Made by a program: the position numbers and the translations under genes
The notes under the pieces: model-generated
Told to the model about the DNA's origin: nothing
Database searches by the model: none
What the model saw: only the letters and a program-made list of their open reading frames with translations
Part shown: piece after piece, positions 1 to 12,705 of the stretch
How the letters are laid out: every line of letters starts with the position of its first letter
Position numbering within the stretch: position 1 is the first letter of the stretch
NCBI GenBank assembly: GCA_963678675.1
Contig: OY783193.1
Coordinates: forward strand, 35,998,430 to 36,062,429
Direction: 5' to 3'
DNA: 64,000 nucleotides
Source: Xiphydria camelus
Lineage: Eukaryota; Arthropoda; Insecta; Hymenoptera; Xiphydriidae

Positions 1-1200
1 GGCAAATTAAAAAATGCATAGAGCTTATCATACTACGTATAGAGCCTCTTAGGAGCCCCCTATATAAGAATCCCTGCTTCTCGGTAACGGCCGAATAAGT
101 AGGGATCGAAAACAATAGTTTTGCGGGTCGAGAGTGCCGCAGATATTTGGAGCATGCACACCGCACCCTCTTGCGGCCTTTTGGACACCCGCGGCGATTA
201 ACGTTAAGTGAAACTCACCCCTCGAACGAAATCGTTTCGCGCGGTAATTCCCTCGGGGTCCGACGATGTCGGCCTTAGCTTCCCAAGAAAGGGAGCATCC
301 CCTTGCGCCGCTATATAACATTTTCTCCCGCGGGATCGAACCGATCGATCCTCCCCCTAATTCATAGCGGTTTTGGCGCTTCTCCCGTTTTACTCGGAGG
401 AATCCGAACTCCTCCATCATATTTGCAATTAAGAGAATACGACATTGAGCGTTATATAGGGTGGTCCATATTTTAAACGACATATTTAGATTACTTTTGA
501 GATATCCATATTATAATAACATTTTTCAAATAAAAATTGTATGAACCCGAGGAGTTGATCTCAAAGTGCTATTAGTTTGATCATGGGTGGCCCCGATGTA
601 ATATATAAATTTGATTCTGGCATTTTTCTTAAGTGAAAAAAAAAGTCGATATTTTTACACTTGTAGAAGTCGTAAAGCTCGTCGTTAGGAATAACGAAAA
701 ACGGTATAGAGTGAAATTTCCATCTCTTGAATCCTTTAATTGAAATTTTACGAAAAGTTATAGGACCGTGAGACAGTCTTATTAACTTAATAACAGAAAA
801 TATGTAATATTATGGCGTGTTTCTTTCGTACCTTCAATATTAAATTGAAGTGGGAAGAATATTCTGTATAATATATCAGAAATAGGAATGACTCTTGAGT
901 AACAGTCAATTTCTTATTTTTCGTAGAAATTTGAATGTTTGGAATAATAATAATATGTACTCTTCCACTTGAAAAATGAATCCAATAAAAGAATACATAT
1001 AAACAGAATATCAGAATGGATTTAACTTGATCAACGAAATTTTACATTAAAATTTCTTTGTTCTTCCGAGCTTTTCCGCAATCAGGATCAACAAATCTTG
1101 TTCCCTAACCCTTATTCTACATACGTATATGACTATTTACCTATATATGCAGATAAAAATAAAAGAAATAAAGTAATCGCAAAAAAATTCTTCAATTCCA
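1..1200. other. no gene seen
   Basis: Bases 1-480 are CpG-rich and carry a 144-codon minus-strand frame without recognisable domains. Bases 481-1200 are AT-rich with no long frame. No repeats or RNA genes were recognised. Confidence 0.5.
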
Positions 1201-2420
1201 CCAACCACATGATCGTCCTATAGTTACACCTGCACACGTATCCAGTTCCCGCCACACCAGAAGTTAAAGGAGCCCGACCGAGAGACGCGACCCTGCCTCA
1301 GCTTTAAAGCCCGATCCGAGCGCACAAAAGCGCGTTAACCCGCAACCCTCTCCGGTTAACGCGCGAACGTGTCGCGCAAGAAAAGCACGCGCATGACAAC
1401 GCGCGCCGCGAAACGAGTGAAACGCCAAAGTTCGCCGCGCGGGAAGACGCAATCTCGGAGTCTCCGCGAGCAGAAAACGCGGGAGACACGCGCCGAGTAC
1501 AACCGCGCGTTCCGACGAGCAGGCAGAAGAGCTCCTTAATGATCTCTCGGTAAGGTTTCGTGCTAAAGAGACGCGCGCCGTTCCGAAGTGGTTACGGCGT
1601 CGACGAAAGTTTGGATAACAAGTTCCACGCGATCCACGAAGCCACCTAATTCTCGGATCTCTTTGAGGTGCTCTCGCGCCCCTCTTTCCGACGCGCACCC
1701 CCCTCGCCGCGTTCTTCGTCTCGCGCGGAATTTCGTTTCATCGTCGATAAAGGAGGCCGTAATAATTATTTCGCCCGCATTGACGTCGCGAGCGCCTAAT
1801 TCGACGTTAAACTTCGATCCTCCGTGCCCGCTGGCGCGCTCCCCCCCCCCCCCTCTCTCTCTCTCTTCATCGCCAGCGGCGCGTTCTTCGGGGCGAGGGT
1901 CGATTATCGCGGTTACGCGCGGTGACTGGGAACAGTCGAGCGAGATTACCGGCGAGATTCGCTCTTCCGACAGGATGTTCGTTGGAGCTCGGTTGTTTCC
2001 AGGGAACGGGAGGGCGAGCGAGTGTGGAGCGGCGCGGTGGGGCGATCGCGCGACGAACGTTAACGACGTATGACGGTACGTGAACGTGTGTGCGTACACG
2101 CCGCGCGACGCTCTCCCTATCGTCCTTTCATTTCGCGCGGCTGAAACGCCCGGCGTGTGTGTGTGTGTGCGTTCTCGACATGCGCGAAGGCGGAAGACCT
2201 ACTCGCTCGCGGCAAACCGGGCAAATAATGAGAATTTAGCGGATTTGAACAAACGGAGAATGGCTGTGGACGCGATTGGCGGCGCTCCCTGGCGTGCGCC
2301 GGGGGTAACGAACTGGGTTACCCGCCAGGAAGGAGGCTTTCCGTACGTTTCCGTTCGGGGGGTGGAATGTATTTTTCTTTTCGAATAAACGCTGACGGGG
2401 CGTGCGCCCGATATTGGGCT
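1201..2420. other. CpG-rich block, no supported gene
   Basis: Long open frames exist on both strands over the same bases (for example 1588-2073 + and 1563-2099 -), the expected by-product of stop-codon-poor CpG-rich DNA. It has a C run and CT-rich tract around 1842-1866 and a short GT repeat at about 2155-2169. It could be a CpG island or promoter region, but no transcript-defining signal is clear. Confidence 0.4.
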
Positions 2421-4690
2421 TTGCATTAAGATTTGATGAAAATTTAACGAATTGAAGTGGATGTCAATTATTTATTGCGGGGATATCAACTGCTAATGGA
2501 ATATGTAAACTGCTCTGTATCGCGTGAATCTCTGAACGAATCTGTGTACTAATGGTGGCATGATTGAAGGGGCAAGTGGATTAGTACGTTTTTGGTCGGC
2601 CATTCGATTTTGTATTGTCGAGCTGCTGTGGAGGTATCGCCTCTTCGATCGCGTGTAATCTTTAATATCTAGACGTATACTAAGACGTTCACTTTTTATA
2701 TTCCAACTGCTAGTTTCGATTAATTAAATTTTAATGAAAACTTCCACTGAGAAAAACCCTCTTTCAATTCAAATAAATATGCCGTGAAATAGCCTTAGGA
2801 GCATATTTGTTTAAAGAATGTCGATTAAGTTTACGTAAATATTATTGATTCGATCGAATGTTTTAATTCGATAGATATTAATGTGAATTTAATATTCATT
2901 TATACCGTTTTAATATAATATTTCGACTCGATGACGTTTCCTTCTATCGAAGAAATGACCAAAATTACTCACTGTGTGCTCACAATTCCCTCACTCTCCC
3001 CTAACTAGCTCCGTCCGGGAAGCAACTGAATTAACACCCTGTAGATATATCAGGCACCAGTCATCCCTCCCTGCCTCCGTCTCCTTTTCCTTCTGCAACA
3101 TACAACACTGTTGGATTTACTCGTACATGTATACGTCTAAATCCAGCCTCGTCCTTCACCGATACACCATAACCTACATATACCCGCACACTGCAGCCAC
3201 GTCCGTCGGCAAAACTAATTCTGAACTCGGCGGGGGTGGATTTTGTATATCCACCGACGAAAATACCGAAGACCCTCGATAAGAAGCTCGGGAGGGGTGG
3301 CGGGGGTTAAAAGCCGAACGCTCTCTCTCTCCCGAGGTCGTCGTTCCGCTGCTATAGGGGCGAGGGATTTTATTCCGACGGTAACGCGTGTGCCTTGGGA
3401 GGGGGTGGGGGGTGGAGGCGACTGACTGCGCGCTCCTATCGTAGTTAGCCGTAACGTTCTTCTTCTTTCGAGAGAGAGAGAGAGAGAGAGAGAGAGCCGA
3501 GCCACTCCGAGGCACTTTATCCCCTTCATTTCCGGCTACGGCGGGGAATGCGCCCGCGCTGCGGACTATGCGCTTGGCTGGAAGCGAGCAAGCTTCGCTA
3601 AAGCGCCGTCAAAATAAACAGCTGTGCGCGGGCGGATACGTTGACATTTATAAGGGGGGCTCGGGATGCGAACTCCGGGAGGAGGGGATGAGTCGTGTTT
3701 CTCGGGTCCTTTTAACGAGAAAGATACACTCCCCTCTCCTGTCTACGTAGATATGAACAGGGGGGATGGGGGGGGGGATACGGCTTCCTCTCCCCTGAAT
3801 ACAAGACGGTAGAACGAGGATTTGCTAAGCCTGTAGGGGTGGTTGCGGGAGTGGATAATTAACGAGAACATTCTATTTTATTATGTTACATCGGAATGGG
3901 CTTTTAGGGGGATCGGTTTGAGTGGGAGAGATTCCTGTAATTAAATGTATGCCAACGCGGTTGAACGCGAGGACTTGATTAGCGTAATTGTTGATCCCGC
4001 GTGGGGAGCATTTTCGAGAAAATGGATCACACGATGAAACTCTGAAAGAGATGTTGCGGTTCTTGGTGTGTAATGTTGCAATTCTTGGAACAATTTCACA
4101 CGAGACGAACAGTGTTCGCGTGGGACATATTATCATGTATCTACATTTTTTTAATCAAGAACGATTTTTAATGAATTGCCCCATTGATCTTCTTCCGACT
4201 GGTTGTCAACGTGCTATAATATCACCAGACATGTATGTTCTGTCCGCTAAATATTCTACATATCTAGAGAAAAACTTGGAATTTATTTAAACGCGTTCAT
4301 GTCCCATGTGCATTAGCCAAGTATGTATTCACATGTAAGAAAGAATCTGGGCTATATGCGTCACACTGTTCGTATCCGGATATACTGTCCATACTTTGCT
4401 CGTGGATCGTCGCCAAACGCCCCAAAATAATTCCTACTGATTAAGTGCAACGGAAGTAAACGAGTCGATCTGGAGCTAAACCAGGACCGAGGCTCCGGTC
4501 CCCGGTCCCCGGTTTAACCACTTTCGTATTACGGCACGATCGTGGTTACTTCCTCAACGAGATCGCTCTCGAGACACACGTACGGAGATAAATTCTACAC
4601 GGCACGTCGCGTCGTAAGCGGAGGAACAAAATAACGCGGGGGGCCGCTTTCTATATACACAATCGACTCTCTCTTTTTCGCGTGTCGCTG
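2421..4690. other. mixed-composition region, no gene seen
   Basis: AT-rich to about 2960, then moderately CpG-rich DNA with the microsatellite at 3470, G-rich runs at 3762-3779 and scattered 60-110 codon frames without domain signatures. The small tandem ggtccccggtccccggt lies near 4498-4514. Confidence 0.4.
3470..3496. repeat. (GA)n microsatellite
   Basis: Uninterrupted GA dinucleotide run of about 13 units. Confidence 0.95.
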
Positions 4691-4949
4691 TATCGACGTG
4701 ATTCGGGCCCCTTATCATTATCTGTCGTTACTCAATTTTCTCATCGTTCCTCGCGACAAGTGCTTTCTCACGGCTCGCGTGACACGAAGTACAACATTTC
4801 CCGCGGGTAAATGCAGAATGTTCCACCGGGGTGGCTTCATTTTGATTCGTAGTGACAGATGCGATGAACGATAAATCGAAGAAAATTCATTCGCGCATTG
4901 ATCTATCGAACATTTGATTTTTGGTGAATAGTAATTCATCCGCACCTTA

Positions 4950-5200
4950 CACTGTAAATGGAAGTGTATTATTGTTATACACTTTACGTGTGTAAAATCT
5001 TGTTGAGTTTTAAACGTTTCCAGGCGTATTGATTCATCAGAAAAACACATTTTGAACGCGTAATTGAGATTCTGTGTGTAAATTAACACGTTTAAAGTAT
5101 TATTTCTGAAGAATTAATATGCCTGGAAACGTTTAAAATTTACGCACGTAAGGTTTACACACGTAAAGTGTATAAATGTAACACACTTCCATTTGCAGTG
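4950..5200. mobile_element. short inverted-repeat MITE, CACTGTAAATGG family, copy 1
   Basis: A 251-bp element whose ends are reverse complements (CACTGTAAATGGAAGTGT and ACACTTCCATTTGCAGTG). It is flanked by TA on both sides (4948-4949 and 5201-5202). Inverted similarity continues inward through aaacgtttccaggc. It has no coding capacity. A related copy lies at 62289-62550. The 2-bp TA duplication fits Tc1/mariner or CACTA-type mobilisation. Confidence 0.85.
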
Positions 5201-5273
5201 TATAGGCAGAAAAGAACAGAATCTATATATTTCGTATATGTATAAATTATAGGTATAAATTATATATTATTTC

Positions 5274-5420
5274 TACATTAACCATATAAGGATTATACGA
5301 ATGGAATGTTTGTATAGTCCATGTATAGTCCGTATGTGGTTAATAATCATATAATCCAGATATGATCAAATCCACATATATGGATCATATACAAAATATA
5401 TAAAACTTTTCCGATTGGGA
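5274..5420. mobile_element. accatataagg-family repeat, copy 1
   Basis: AT-rich repeat running from accatataaggatt to cttttccgattggga, with an inner atccacatatatggatcat palindrome. Related copies lie at 27668-27811, 31030-31151 and 53985-54085. The shared order of accatata, tagtccatgt/aatccatgt and catatggat blocks supports one non-autonomous family. Boundaries are approximate. Confidence 0.6.
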
Positions 5421-6060
5421 CGGGACTAAACTTTCCGCCAAATTCGTGCACTCTCTCTCTGAAAAAAAATAAATTGGTTAAAACGACAAAACGCATTTGG
5501 TTAAACGAGTTTAGTTATTCTATTTATATGTCTAGTTGCGTATTCTAACCAGAAAATGGTCAGTGTAATCAAACCCCGATGAAGAGGATCCATATTTCAC
5601 GAAACAATTTGATTATGGTCTCCAGGATTTTAATTAAATTGACCGAGGCTATTTTTCTCAGTGTAAGAAAATTTAGAGAGAGTACAAAGATTTGATTTGC
5701 TACAAATTCGTTTTATCACTGCTCTGAATAAATTATTATTTCCCGCGAATAAATTATTCGGTAGGTTATGCTGAAAATTTGAAATGTTCAAGGGTGCTTT
5801 TCATACTCAGGGTCGATCCTCAACGAAAGCAAAAGGGACTTTTCTTTGGTGTCTTTATATATTCTTTACATTTCTCAAGTGGGATTTCCACTGGAATTAA
5901 AGTGAACCAGTCCGATTTATAATAAAGTGGGAGATCCGATTTTTCGGAATGGAAATTCACTTTCTGAGGATAAATTCGTCACTTTTTGAGTCAGACCAGC
6001 TCGTTCATCTCTCCCTCAGAGTGAAATCTCACTGTAAAATATTTAGGGAGCCCAAGAATA
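5421..6060. other. AT-rich region with one dispersed repeat
   Basis: Bases 5474-5513 match 10831-10873 closely (ttggttaaaacgacaaaacg, then aaacgagtttag). The rest is AT-rich, with no frame or structure worth calling. Confidence 0.5.
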
Positions 6061-6505
6061 TGAAATAATCAATTAATCGCTATAGAAAATAGGTCATTTC
6101 CACTGCACTTTTCAGCGTTACGCGAAATTTTCAAAGAGAGCGAGCGCACCAGTGATTTTAACCGAATCGAGGAATCGACGCGGACGCGTCCTCCGCCTCT
6201 TTCTCCTCCGCGCGTATACGTCCTCCTCCTCATCGCGCGCGGAGAAAACATGAAACAGGTTTTGTCGCGGAAGCGCGCGGCGGACTGGAAATACGGTAAA
6301 AGGAAAACGTCCGCTCGTTAGATAATTAGATCGCGCGGTGTCGTCGAGGTTTTCCGATTTTTCCCTTTTCCGCCTTCCGAGCGCCTCTCTCTTCTCGCCT
6401 TCGCGTGCAGTAAACGTCACTATCTCGTCGCGCGGTGCGGCACGGCGCGAGAAAAACGACGCGTGAGACTGAACAATGGGTGTAAGTAAGGCTGAAACGA
6501 AAGCG

Positions 6506-6566
<61 letters not shown>

Positions 6567-6660
6567 TCGTTTTGTACGTCCGGACGTCCCTTTTGACTCC
6601 CCCCTTCGTCCTATCCCTTTGTCAAACGCGCACGGGTACAAAATAAATAACGTTGGAAAT
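6061..6660. other. CpG-rich block with long (TC)n tract
   Basis: GC- and CpG-rich DNA containing the microsatellite at 6509-6563. The string ATGGGTgtaagtaag at about 6475-6489 resembles a start codon next to a splice donor. With no supporting exon or homology, no gene is called. Confidence 0.4.
6509..6563. repeat. (TC)n microsatellite
   Basis: Perfect run of about 27 TC units. Confidence 0.97.
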
Positions 6661-8778
6661 ACGTGAAAGAGAGCGCGCGATGCGAGCTATAGAAATCCCT
6701 TGAAGGGTGGCTTTTTGACTTTATTCCATTTTCTGCTGACGAGTGTGTCAGATGATGAGCAGTTTCCTGAATTGTCCTTCAAGCTCCCCTCTTTCGTGAT
6801 AAAAGATTACGGGCATAATAATATTATACTAAGATACGATAAATAGATAAATAAATAAACAGTAGGTATTCGAAAGAACTTTTAAACACAAAAAATTATT
6901 CATTCTACAATGAATTCCTAGAAAAGTGTTGATTGCGTCGAATAATATTTTATTCTCCTATTAAATTCGCAAGCGAATTAGAAAATAAAGAAGATCGATA
7001 GCTTTACTTCAATTCTCACTTTAGTATAATACGAGTACCTGGGGGTTTGATAGAAATACATTTTTAATTTTCCTAAATAAGCTCCTATATACTAAATCCA
7101 GATGCAATTGAATCAATTCTTTGAGTGTATGAAGGTATATCAGCTTTCGGTTATCATTAATTTGCAAAAATATTTGTAAACAGACTACATTTTTCTCCAT
7201 CGAGAAAAAACGAATAAAAATTGTACTCGGTTCGTTTATTAGAAATTATAGGGAACGTTGTGCTTTCTTCTGATGGCTGAAATCGTATATCAACTTTTAA
7301 CACATTCCATTAGTTTGATTCTGACGTATTTGCTGAGAAATTTCTTTACGACTTGAACACATTATACAAGAATAAAGCACATCATTTTCGCAGTAAAGGA
7401 TACTAGAATTTTGGCAATAATTTCGATACACTTTAATTCCACAACTCGAAGCGAAATAAACTAAATCGATGACACTGATGCTATAACAACCCCTACTGCG
7501 CGCGTCGAGCCGGGGGTATCATCTGGTCGGATCAACGAAAAGTGTACCAATGGGAAACGAGGCAACTCCCGCGCGCGCAAGCTCGGTAACGACGGTTTTC
7601 TCTACATAATTCATTAGGGGTAAACTCGGGGGTTACTTCCATAATGTTCGCCGTGATGGAACTTTTCATATTTTCTCCGCCCCCGTCGCGCGTCCTTTTT
7701 CCCCGGTAACATTCCGTCGCAAGGCACACCCCCGCCGTGTACACCCGGATTCGCGGAGGGCGAAAGTGGCGGCCTAGGGAATTACGACAAAGTCCGATAA
7801 AAATGATTCCCATAAATATAACAAGAGTCGTTAGTCGTCGGAACCGCGCGGCTGAAATAGGGAGAGGAAAAGAAGCAGGTGAAAGAAAGGTAGGGGGTGG
7901 GGGACTCGTGTAACCGACCGAAAGCATATCTCCGGACAAATTACGACCCCCGTGTCTGCACCCCTCGTTGCGCTCCCTCCTCCTCCTCCCGCCATACGTA
8001 CTCTTCCACCTGTAAACACGTATTATATATTTCTCTTCCGGTCTCTACGCGCGTTATATGTATGATACTTTTTCACGAGGTGAGCTTTCCACGGTGGGCA
8101 TACTCGCGCGCTTCAGGGCTGGAAGAAAGGGTCGTGATTTCCGGTCGTTGGTCCCGGTGAAGACTTTCCACGTGTGCTGTGCACCGGGCGAGAAGCGTTT
8201 TGGAAAGTTGGCTCGTTTCGTTCGGAGGAACTCGGCCGAAACTCGGCGAGGAGTCGAACCCGTATGCCGTAGTTGGATCTGCATTTTATTCCCGCCCTTA
8301 TTCACTCACCAATATAGGGCAAGGAAGTTTGCCGCTTTGTTTATGGGAGTTAAGTTTTTTGCTTTCACTTTCTCGCGAGTTAAATTTTTTTCGTGATGAT
8401 TTTGGGCGATTGATGCATCGTTAGTCGTGCAAGGTCGTCGGAAGTTTATAATTGGGCTAATGTGCTTGATGGAGGAATATGATTACCGAGTTTTTACCGC
8501 GTGTTAGCATTCCGGCTAATAATTTCTGGCATAGTAGCCAATCGTGGACTAATATTGTTCTCCAGGACTAAAGATCATACCATACGGAGCTATTCGTGGG
8601 GATCTTCGTTATCATCCGGCAGTTTTCCTTTAACGGCTCAGTAAAAATTGTCATTGCAGCGTCGTAACTGCAGAAAGCTTGGTCGCCATGAATCGCTTAA
8701 TGTATGTGTGTGTGTGTGTGTGTGTTGGATTTTAAAACCCTCCATATATACCTATGGGTTACGGTATCTCGAGGGGTG
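6661..8778. other. AT-rich then CpG-rich, no gene seen
   Basis: AT-rich to about 7480, then CpG-rich to about 8300 with frames open on both strands, then mixed sequence. A (TG)n tract sits at 8705-8725. No protein family was recognised. Confidence 0.4.
8705..8725. repeat. (TG)n microsatellite
   Basis: About 10 TG units. Confidence 0.9.
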
Positions 8779-8838
8779 ATTTTCCAGAGCGGATTTATTT
8801 GTACTCCGAGGGGTACAAATAAATCCACTCTGGAAAAT
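8779..8838. repeat. 26-bp-arm near-perfect inverted repeat
   Basis: Arms 8779-8804 and 8813-8838 are reverse complements with one mismatch, separated by tccgaggg. Transcribed, this would fold into a stable hairpin of about 26 bp. It has no visible relation to the MITE families here. Confidence 0.9.
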
Positions 8839-10161
8839 CTTTCCCTTTGTTACGTTCAGGGTAAATTACAAGTCGAAAATCTCGTTTCGTATAACGACTT
8901 AGTTACCCGAGTCCGACTTTTCTCGGGGATGAGAATCAATTGATGAATAGGTACCTGCGTATAGCTGTAATACGAGAAACGTAATGACGATTTCCGGGTC
9001 GTTAGAGTGGTATTCATATTCCAGACTCGTGTCCGGGTACGCGAGAAGAAGAGAGGCAAAGAGATGAAAAACAAGTCGACCCCAAGCAATTACTTCCGAT
9101 GTAATTATGGTCTTCCAATGTGACGGCACAGAAATAAAATTTCTCTGGATTCTTATTCTAATAATATCTATTATACACGTATGTCCTACATAAGACGGAT
9201 ACATGAAATAAAGTAAATTAAAGAGTTTCGTTTTATTAACCTTGTCTACTTAAAGTTATCTGATGTCAACTATGACCCAAAGGTAAGTATAGATATAATG
9301 CTAACGAAGTAACGAGTAGGTATATGGACTGCTTGTTAATCAAATTTATTCAGTCCTTTAAATATATTATTAAATTATTCAATGGTTCTTAGTATCGTTA
9401 AAACTTCGAAACATAATTAAACTTTCTCATCAAAACAAGCAAAGCAAGTGTATCTATAGACCGAACATCGTCTTTTATGGTACGTATAACGTTGAAGCTA
9501 TAGTATCCAGTATACATAGGTATGGCTCAACATACTACATCTGCCGCCTTACCGATCCTCATATGAATGTTGAAAGCTAGCAGGCGGAGCGAGACCCCGC
9601 CGGAGTTGTAGCAAACAATAGGTACGTTTCATCATTACACGTCCGCTACACTGTTCTCGGTAAGGCAGACGTATGACGGACCGTACCTACTGGTTACTAG
9701 TTCTAGCTGCTATAGCTTCGGCATTATTACGTCACGTATCTTAACGTCATTTGCGAGACGCTGTGAAATTTAAGCACGGAAATGTTGCACAAACGTAAAA
9801 GATGCTTTCTTTTAACACAGCACGATTCAAAGGACAGGTCATGCTGTCATGCAGGTCATGCTGTCGTACATTTTATAAAATGATATTTGTTAGTAAAATA
9901 TGTAGTTTGCAATAGTATACTGTTAAAAATTTCGTTTAAAAATTCAAGTGGAAGTAACTGAAGCAATTATCAAACACATTTGTAACTGAAATGTCATACA
10001 AAATGATAAATTGTCACGTCTATAATATTCTTTCGTTCTGTATTTTAATTAAGAAATTGAATATTAAAATACAAATTAAATATACGAGTATTCAAGTACT
10101 ACTGGAAATTCAAGTTTTTTCAATTCTTAAAATTCAAACGATTTCGAACAGTGTAGGTATA
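8839..10161. other. no gene seen
   Basis: Mixed to AT-rich DNA. An inverted pair ctgccgccttaccga (9541) and tcggtaaggcag (9656) brackets a GC-rich 100-bp segment, and a TTACGTCA word lies near 9727. A 17-bp direct duplication (caggtcatgctgtc) is at about 9834-9867. There are no long frames. Confidence 0.4.
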
Positions 10162-10255
10162 CACTGAGAAAACGAATTATTTATAGTTAGGAGTCAATAA
10201 CTGTATTTTCAAATATGGTGAAATAAACATTTCGTTGGGGTGTAAGAAAAAATAA
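10162..10255. mobile_element. CACTGAGAAAAC palindromic MITE, partial copy
   Basis: Starts cactgagaaaacgaatta and continues through tattttcaaatatggtgaaa, matching the left half of the family (full-length copy 48864-49174). The right half is missing. Confidence 0.75.
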
Positions 10256-11234
10256 GCTACATAAACAGTTTCTGCCATATCGGCCCCAAGAGAATGTCCA
10301 AACACCTCGCTCCCAGTTTTCCAAAGGGATCCGTTCAGGCCTCGAATGCCGTTAAGGTCCTAAGAGAGGTGGTTGTGATTTCCGGATCGTTAGCCACAAC
10401 GAAGACTTTGCCGGGTGCTCGGAACGAAGTGTCTCGGAAACTCGAGGGGTGCGTTTCGCACCGCTAGAATTCCTCGAGGTCAACGCTAGCTTTCGCCCTC
10501 CCTCCCTCCCTCCCTCCCTCTTTCTCTTTCAGTTCCACTCTCTCTCTCACTCTCTCGAAGATGCTTCCACGCAACGATCTCATCCCTTCTCCTCTTTCTT
10601 TTCCCCCCTGGACTTCCAGGCTGTTAATTATCGAGACCCTGGATTCCATCTCCGAGGGATGGTCGCGCGCTCGACGGACTGTACACCACGCTTACGTCCC
10701 TACCCTACTTTCTCTCGGGCTATTAGACGGACTGTCGCGAGTCCCGGGGACCGAGAGATATAGGGATAACAGATTCGAAAATACGCGTCCGATACAGCTC
10801 GGTGTGTCTCTCCACGCCGAAAAAAATAACTTGGTTAAAACGACAAAACGCGTCTGGTGTTAAACGAGTTTAGATGAAGCTAAAAGATGAACCAAATATT
10901 TATAGTTATTTTAACTAAATGAAAAAAAAAGTATGAATTCTACAGCGATACAATGGAAAGCTAGAACTAGATAGAGAGCTGAATCGAGAAAACGTATTAT
11001 TTCGTGTATAAAAACGAAAACTTAAATTAGCAATATTTAGTTCTGTTACTAATTTCTTCTAACACAGCACTACGATATTCCAAATATGACTAATTATTCC
11101 TTTCTTATAGCAATAGGATTAATAGTTTTACAAACTGTTTCTTTATATGTATAGCCGCGCGCGTCAGAGCTATCTATATTCCTACTAAAGCTTCGTGGTG
11201 GCTATCAGTGAAATGTATTTACACAATACACACA
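10256..11234. other. no gene seen; pyrimidine repeats
   Basis: CpG-rich from about 10270 to 10820 with a (TCCC)n run at 10496-10520. Frames are open on both strands. Bases 10831-10873 repeat a segment also found at 5474-5513. The remainder is AT-rich. Confidence 0.4.
10496..10520. repeat. (CCCT)n simple repeat
   Basis: About six tandem tetranucleotide units, followed by CT-rich DNA. Confidence 0.9.
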
Positions 11235-11522
11235 CAATTAGGTCCTTCGAAACAACTATTTGAATGAAATAAAGATTTTAATATAGTTATGAATATTACT
11301 ACTCTTGGCTTCCGGGAGGTAACCGCGTCCAAAAGTATTATTTTGCAAAATAAGCCTGAAGACAAGAGCAGCAATACACATGACTATAATGACTGGCCGC
11401 GAAAGTCTAACATTTTTCACGATTTTAACAACTAACGCATATCTTCTCGTCCAAACGAAATATTTATTTCGCCGTATTTCAAATTACATTTATCACCTAT
11501 TAATACATTGTTTTCTCGGTGT
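11235..11522. mobile_element. palindromic MITE copy, interrupted by a nested element
   Basis: The flanks of an insertion match one family member. aattaggtccttcgaaacaa on the left and aaatatttatttcgccgtat through ttttctcggtg on the right align with 60893-61146. The interruption at 11286-11420 is described separately. The left boundary is approximate. Confidence 0.75.
11286..11420. mobile_element. cttggcttccggg element, nested copy
   Basis: It begins gttatgaatattactactct, then cttggcttccgggaggtaa, and ends near ccgcgaaagtctaacatttt. The same sequence lies at 56271-56452. Here it sits inside a palindromic MITE and is therefore younger than its host copy. Confidence 0.75.
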
Positions 11523-11523
11523 C

Positions 11524-12548
11524 GGAGTCCCTTTACCGCTCCCTCAGCGTTCCCTCCCTGCTCTCCGGACCTTCGTCATTCGGTGCCGCGACCCCTTTCC
11601 CTGCCGCGCCCTCCAATTTCATGCTCCACGCTCGTCACGAATTATACGCACTCTACGGCCCGCTCGTTGCGCTCGAGGATCGTCGCACGCGTTGTAAAAT
11701 TCGTCGAGCCGCTGGGACAAAAAATGGGGCAAAGCGTGAAGAGCCGAGCGTCACGATTGCGAGGGGCGATATGAAGCGTACCGCGCGCGTCAGCCAGTGA
11801 CGTCGAGGCGGAGCTCGCGGACGTCCCGGCATCGAGAGGACCGCGGCGAACGTTAACCGCGCGGGAATTCGGAGCTTCCTTCGGGCTTTTGGCGGCGGGA
11901 GGGTAAATTCTATAAGCTCCACGCCTCCGCAGAAATTCATATCGCGCCATTGTATAAGCCGCGCGCGTCTCCCGGGGTCGTTGATCATTCAGTCCCACTC
12001 GCCGTGGCATTCGAAATGAACGCCCGACGGTGGAGGCTCGCGCGGCGAACAATGGCGCGATTCGTCGTGAGCGAGAGACTAGTCGTTAACGTGCGAGAGA
12101 GTAGGGCCTGAGTCACCCTAATACAGCGACCCTTGTCCCTTGGAAGCACCCCCCTGCCGATTCTTTGTACCCACCCCATGCAGCGCTCGCCCCTGTCTGG
12201 AGGAATATTCCAGGCACTCTTGCCCGCGACGGATGGCCACGAGTTTCCGCGCGTAACTATAGCCCCGTGGTCTTGCGTGTAGTCCTTTTTTTTTGTCTTC
12301 CAAGGAGACCGCTCGCGCGGAGTTTCCTCAGCTTTGTTCATCCCGTTGGGTATTTAAGTCGTCGGAAGGGAGGGCGAGGTGGTTCGGGAGAAGCGGCGAT
12401 TTTGCTGGGGGTTCGTATGTGTGGTGGAAGGGTGGAAGTGGCCACTTTGTGCCGCGCACCCCTTCGTAGGAGAAATAACCGGGGCACTTGTTCGCGACAG
12501 ATCGAGGCGAGAGCGCGCGCGCTAACTACTTTTGTAGTTTCGTGCGTA
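11524..12548. other. CpG-rich block, no supported gene
   Basis: Dense CpG and overlapping 60-136 codon frames in nearly every frame on both strands, with no protein family recognised. It could be a CpG island or promoter, but no decisive signal was seen. Confidence 0.4.
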
Positions 12549-12705
12549 TGAATGTATTTTATAATATGGCGTTAGAACAAAGGAAATACTTATGTGTTCA
12601 TTGTTAGAATGTTTGTCTAATTCAAAGTTACCTCGAAAGATGTATTTGGGTCAAATAAATATCATGATGATTAACGAATTTTATTTGGCTCGACATACTT
12701 ATGCT
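12549..12705. mobile_element. palindromic MITE, degraded copy
   Basis: tgaatgtattttataatatg followed by ttgttagaatgtttgtctaa, caaataaatatcatgatg and ttaacgaattttatttggct follow the family order seen at 60382-60618. The terminal repeats are lost. Confidence 0.65.

Noticed and set aside
1563..2099. 178-codon minus-strand frame overlapping a 161-codon plus-strand frame
   Set aside because: Mutual overlap over CpG-rich and low-complexity DNA; neither translation resembles a protein family.
6470..6495. Start codon next to a splice-donor-like sequence (atgggtgtaagtaag)
   Set aside because: No coding content, no downstream partner exon, and donor-like words are common by chance.
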